This document shows, one piece after another, positions 63,901 through 64,000 of a stretch of DNA of 64,000 nt (positions are counted from its first letter, which is position 1; each line of letters begins with the position of its first letter). The notes beneath the pieces are model-generated. The model had not been told where the DNA came from. It saw only the letters and a list, made by a program, of their open reading frames with translations, and made no database searches. The translations under genes were made by a program, and so were the position numbers. The stretch is from Strix aluco (taxonomy: Eukaryota > Chordata > Aves > Strigiformes > Strigidae): contig NC_133935.1 of assembly GCF_031877795.1 (NCBI RefSeq), forward strand, positions 87,426,748 to 87,490,747, in the 5' to 3' direction.

Positions 63901-64000
63901 GCCAGTTCTTCGAGGGGGGACGCAGTCAGTACCAGCATACGAATCAAACAGCACTTCCAGGAATACGCAAAGCTTGGTCAAAATACACAGCCCATCTCTG
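36952..64000 (+). CDS. TASOR2: TASOR2 (FAM208B), N-terminal 463 codons, continues beyond window
   Basis: Paralogue of TASOR, the scaffold of the HUSH silencing complex; nuclear repressor (family knowledge). Coding exons: 36952-36994, 48161-48306, 49767-49862, 51362-51434, 52828-52919, 53567-53704, 53831-53955, 54057-54076, 54181-54280, 55023-55123, 56295-56398, 59305-59377, 59490-59564, and 63797 to the edge. All 13 junctions have GT-AG borders and agree in phase, with no stop in 1390 bases. Residues about 64-240 form the TASOR DUF3715 / pseudo-PARP region ([52 protein letters not shown]). Residues about 245-395 look SPOC-like ([52 protein letters not shown]). The start has context GGCCATGG and its phase fits exon 2. 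The exon 1-2 link across 11 kb is the least certain join; a skipped or alternative 5' exon is possible. Confidence 0.93.
38738..38747. promoter_or_regulatory. IRF-like motif in TASOR2 intron 1
   Basis: GAAAGTGAAA within ACAAGAAAGTGAAATATC on the plus strand. Single motif; a chance occurrence is possible. Confidence 0.35.
40085..40400 (-). mobile_element. Old CR1 LINE fragment in TASOR2 intron 1
   Basis: GGAAAAATTTCTTCCTCGCA, then CTCCCAAGGTGCAACTTGAG and ACTAAACAAGCCCGTCTCCC are degenerate versions of the CR1 3' region in complement. It is more diverged than the other copies, so older. Confidence 0.7.
42770..42930. repeat. AT-rich imperfect tandem repeat
   Basis: Repeated blocks of AAAGCAAATATATG with linkers such as CTACAAGTCACTACAAAATT and TTACAAGTTTTTACAGAATT, about two to three units of 60-75 bases. 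Low complexity, TATATA-rich. Confidence 0.55.
44262..44820 (+). mobile_element. CR1 LINE fragment in TASOR2 intron 1
   Basis: About 560 bases in the sense direction of TASOR2, same subfamily as the 13103 and 20834 copies but opposite in window orientation. It contains reverse-transcriptase C-terminal relics ([29 protein letters not shown]) and ends TTTTCCAACCGACATGATTC then TGGGATTCTGTA. Confidence 0.93.
45364..45406. promoter_or_regulatory. Paired IRF/ISRE-like sites in TASOR2 intron 1
   Basis: The 12-base phrase CACTTTCACTTT occurs twice, with ACTTTCACTTT starting at 45366 and 45393, 27 bases apart. On the minus strand they read AAAAGTGAAAGTGT and GCGAAAGTGAAAGTGC, the second a textbook GAAANTGAAA IRF site. 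Confidence 0.6.
46126..46195 (+). mobile_element. Possible very old CR1 remnant
   Basis: AAGGAGCTGGGCTTGTTTAG then GGAGAAGACGCTGAGGACAG resembles the CR1 phrase before GGGAGACC, but homology cannot be followed further. Confidence 0.35.
48161..48306 (+). CDS. TASOR2: TASOR2 coding exon 2
   Basis: Acceptor CCTCCAG, donor GTAAGG. Residues about 15-63: [20 protein letters not shown] and on to [11 protein letters not shown]. Starts with the last two bases of a Gly codon and ends in phase 0. Confidence 0.93.
49767..49862 (+). CDS. TASOR2: TASOR2 coding exon 3
   Basis: Acceptor TCTGCAG, donor GTAACC. 32 codons in phase 0: [20 protein letters not shown] then [12 protein letters not shown], the start of the DUF3715 region. 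Confidence 0.95.
51362..51434 (+). CDS. TASOR2: TASOR2 coding exon 4
   Basis: Acceptor TTGAAG, donor GTAAGA. Encodes [20 protein letters not shown] then DPAK plus one base. Too short to stand out as an open frame; it was found from the phase gap between exons 3 and 5. Confidence 0.93.
52828..52919 (+). CDS. TASOR2: TASOR2 coding exon 5
   Basis: Acceptor TTCACAG, donor GTAAAA. Encodes [20 protein letters not shown] then [10 protein letters not shown], the most conserved part of the TASOR pseudo-PARP fold. Begins with the last two bases of a Gly codon and ends in phase 0. Confidence 0.96.
53567..53704 (+). CDS. TASOR2: TASOR2 coding exon 6
   Basis: Acceptor GGCCCAG, donor GTATAA. 46 codons, [20 protein letters not shown] then [20 protein letters not shown] and AFEQSQ. 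Confidence 0.95.
53831..53955 (+). CDS. TASOR2: TASOR2 coding exon 7
   Basis: Acceptor CACCCCAG, donor [26 protein letters not shown] then [20 protein letters not shown] and N. Ends two bases into a Leu codon. Confidence 0.95.
54057..54076 (+). CDS. TASOR2: TASOR2 coding exon 8, 20-base microexon
   Basis: Acceptor TTTTCTCTAG, donor GTAGGA. Only 20 bases; encodes the end of a Leu codon, PELNHK and one base of an Ala codon. It is required to fix the phase between exons 7 (two bases over) and 9 (needs one base). Confidence 0.85.
54181..54280 (+). CDS. TASOR2: TASOR2 coding exon 9
   Basis: Acceptor GCCTGTAG, donor [26 protein letters not shown] then [12 protein letters not shown], the start of the SPOC-like domain. 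Ends two bases into a Leu codon. Confidence 0.95.
55023..55123 (+). CDS. TASOR2: TASOR2 coding exon 10
   Basis: Acceptor CCCCACAG, donor [26 protein letters not shown] then [13 protein letters not shown] plus one base. Confidence 0.95.
56295..56398 (+). CDS. TASOR2: TASOR2 coding exon 11
   Basis: Acceptor GTCTGCAG, donor [26 protein letters not shown] then [14 protein letters not shown], ending in phase 0. Confidence 0.96.
57356..57768. repeat. Inverted repeat in TASOR2 intron 11
   Basis: The left arm (about 57356-57466) and the complement of the right arm (about 57652-57768) share CTTTTATTGG, a GAGAAGAAAAAA-type purine block, GGGATAGC and AAGCTTA in the same order with similar spacing. Arms are about 110 bases and I judge roughly 75-80 percent alike by eye; the loop is about 185 bases. 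Confidence 0.75.
57567..57652 (-). mobile_element. CR1 3' tip inside the intron 11 inverted repeat
   Basis: TGGAATCACAAAACGATTTT then TTGGTTGGAAGGGACCCTAA and ACCCCCCTGCCGTGAGCAGG is the complement of a CR1 3' end of the 6522/14420 type, severely truncated. Confidence 0.85.
59305..59377 (+). CDS. TASOR2: TASOR2 coding exon 12
   Basis: Acceptor ATTATAG, donor [26 protein letters not shown] then ARDD plus one base, part of the SPOC-like domain. Confidence 0.96.
59490..59564 (+). CDS. TASOR2: TASOR2 coding exon 13
   Basis: Acceptor TTCATAG, donor GTAGGG. Completes a Gly codon, then [20 protein letters not shown] and VCLR plus one base. Confidence 0.94.
59565..63796 (+). other. TASOR2: TASOR2 intron 13 (4.2 kb)
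   Basis: No exon recognised. Contains the solo LTR at 61329-61893. Exon 13 and exon 14 phases match directly, so no missing coding exon is required. Confidence 0.7.
61329..61893 (-). mobile_element. Solo LTR in TASOR2 intron 13, antisense to the gene
   Basis: 565 bases. Minus-strand ends are TGTGGGAG and TTGCCACA, with perfect TGTGG/CCACA inverted tips. Both sides carry the same AATCTAT (61322-61328 and 61894-61900), a target duplication of up to 7 bases. AATAAA on the minus strand at 61383-61378 lies about 50 bases before the 3' end. The 5' part contains degenerate direct repeats around CTCTTAA and TTGAATCTCCCACAGCTG. No internal retroviral genes adjoin, so it is a recombined solo LTR. Confidence 0.88.
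63797..64000 (+). CDS. TASOR2: TASOR2 coding exon 14 (partial, cut by window edge)
   Basis: Acceptor TTTCGCAG. Opens by completing an Ala codon, then [20 protein letters not shown], an acidic linker, then [20 protein letters not shown] and [13 protein letters not shown]. It is open to the window end. Confidence 0.94.

Overview
This window is vertebrate genomic DNA, almost certainly from a bird. The evidence is two split genes with vertebrate splice sites, many 5'-truncated CR1 LINEs, several solo-LTR-like insertions, only traces of MIR-type SINEs, and GC-rich minisatellites. I cannot name the species. No bacterial gene, CRISPR array or tRNA gene was found.

Two protein genes stand head to head. 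ASB13 (ankyrin repeat and SOCS box protein 13) is complete on the minus strand: six coding exons between 22650 and 12765 join in phase to 278 codons plus stop, the length I recall for human ASB13. TASOR2 (FAM208B) starts at 36952 on the plus strand and leaves the window at 64000 inside its 14th recognised coding exon. Thirteen complete exons and one partial exon chain without a phase break into about 463 codons. They cover the TASOR pseudo-PARP (DUF3715) region and a following SPOC-like domain. The divergent ASB13-TASOR2 order is also found in human 10p15.

Layout: 1-10.6 kb is GC-rich spacer downstream of ASB13, with two minisatellites and a CR1 reverse-transcriptase relic. 10.6-12.76 kb is the likely ASB13 3' UTR. 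12.77-22.65 kb is ASB13, with CR1 copies in its introns. ASB13 exon 1 lies in a CpG island squeezed between two long minisatellites (21.83-22.51 and 22.78-24.29 kb). 24.3-36.5 kb is the spacer between the genes; it holds an LTR-like element (24.8 kb), two inverted copies of another LTR-like element (25.7 and 34.3 kb), the second nested in an older CR1, and a purine-rich repeat before the TASOR2 CpG island. 36.95-64 kb is TASOR2, with an 11 kb first intron, a hairpin-forming inverted repeat in intron 11 and a clean solo LTR in intron 13.

The most interesting biology is regulatory. TASOR2 belongs to the HUSH-type repressor family, which silences retroelements. Its promoter region and first intron carry IRF/ISRE-like motifs (36638, 38738, and a close pair at 45366 and 45393). 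The two related LTR copies each point the same way as their neighbouring gene. Together these suggest interferon-responsive control of a retroelement-silencing factor, which remains an inference to be tested.
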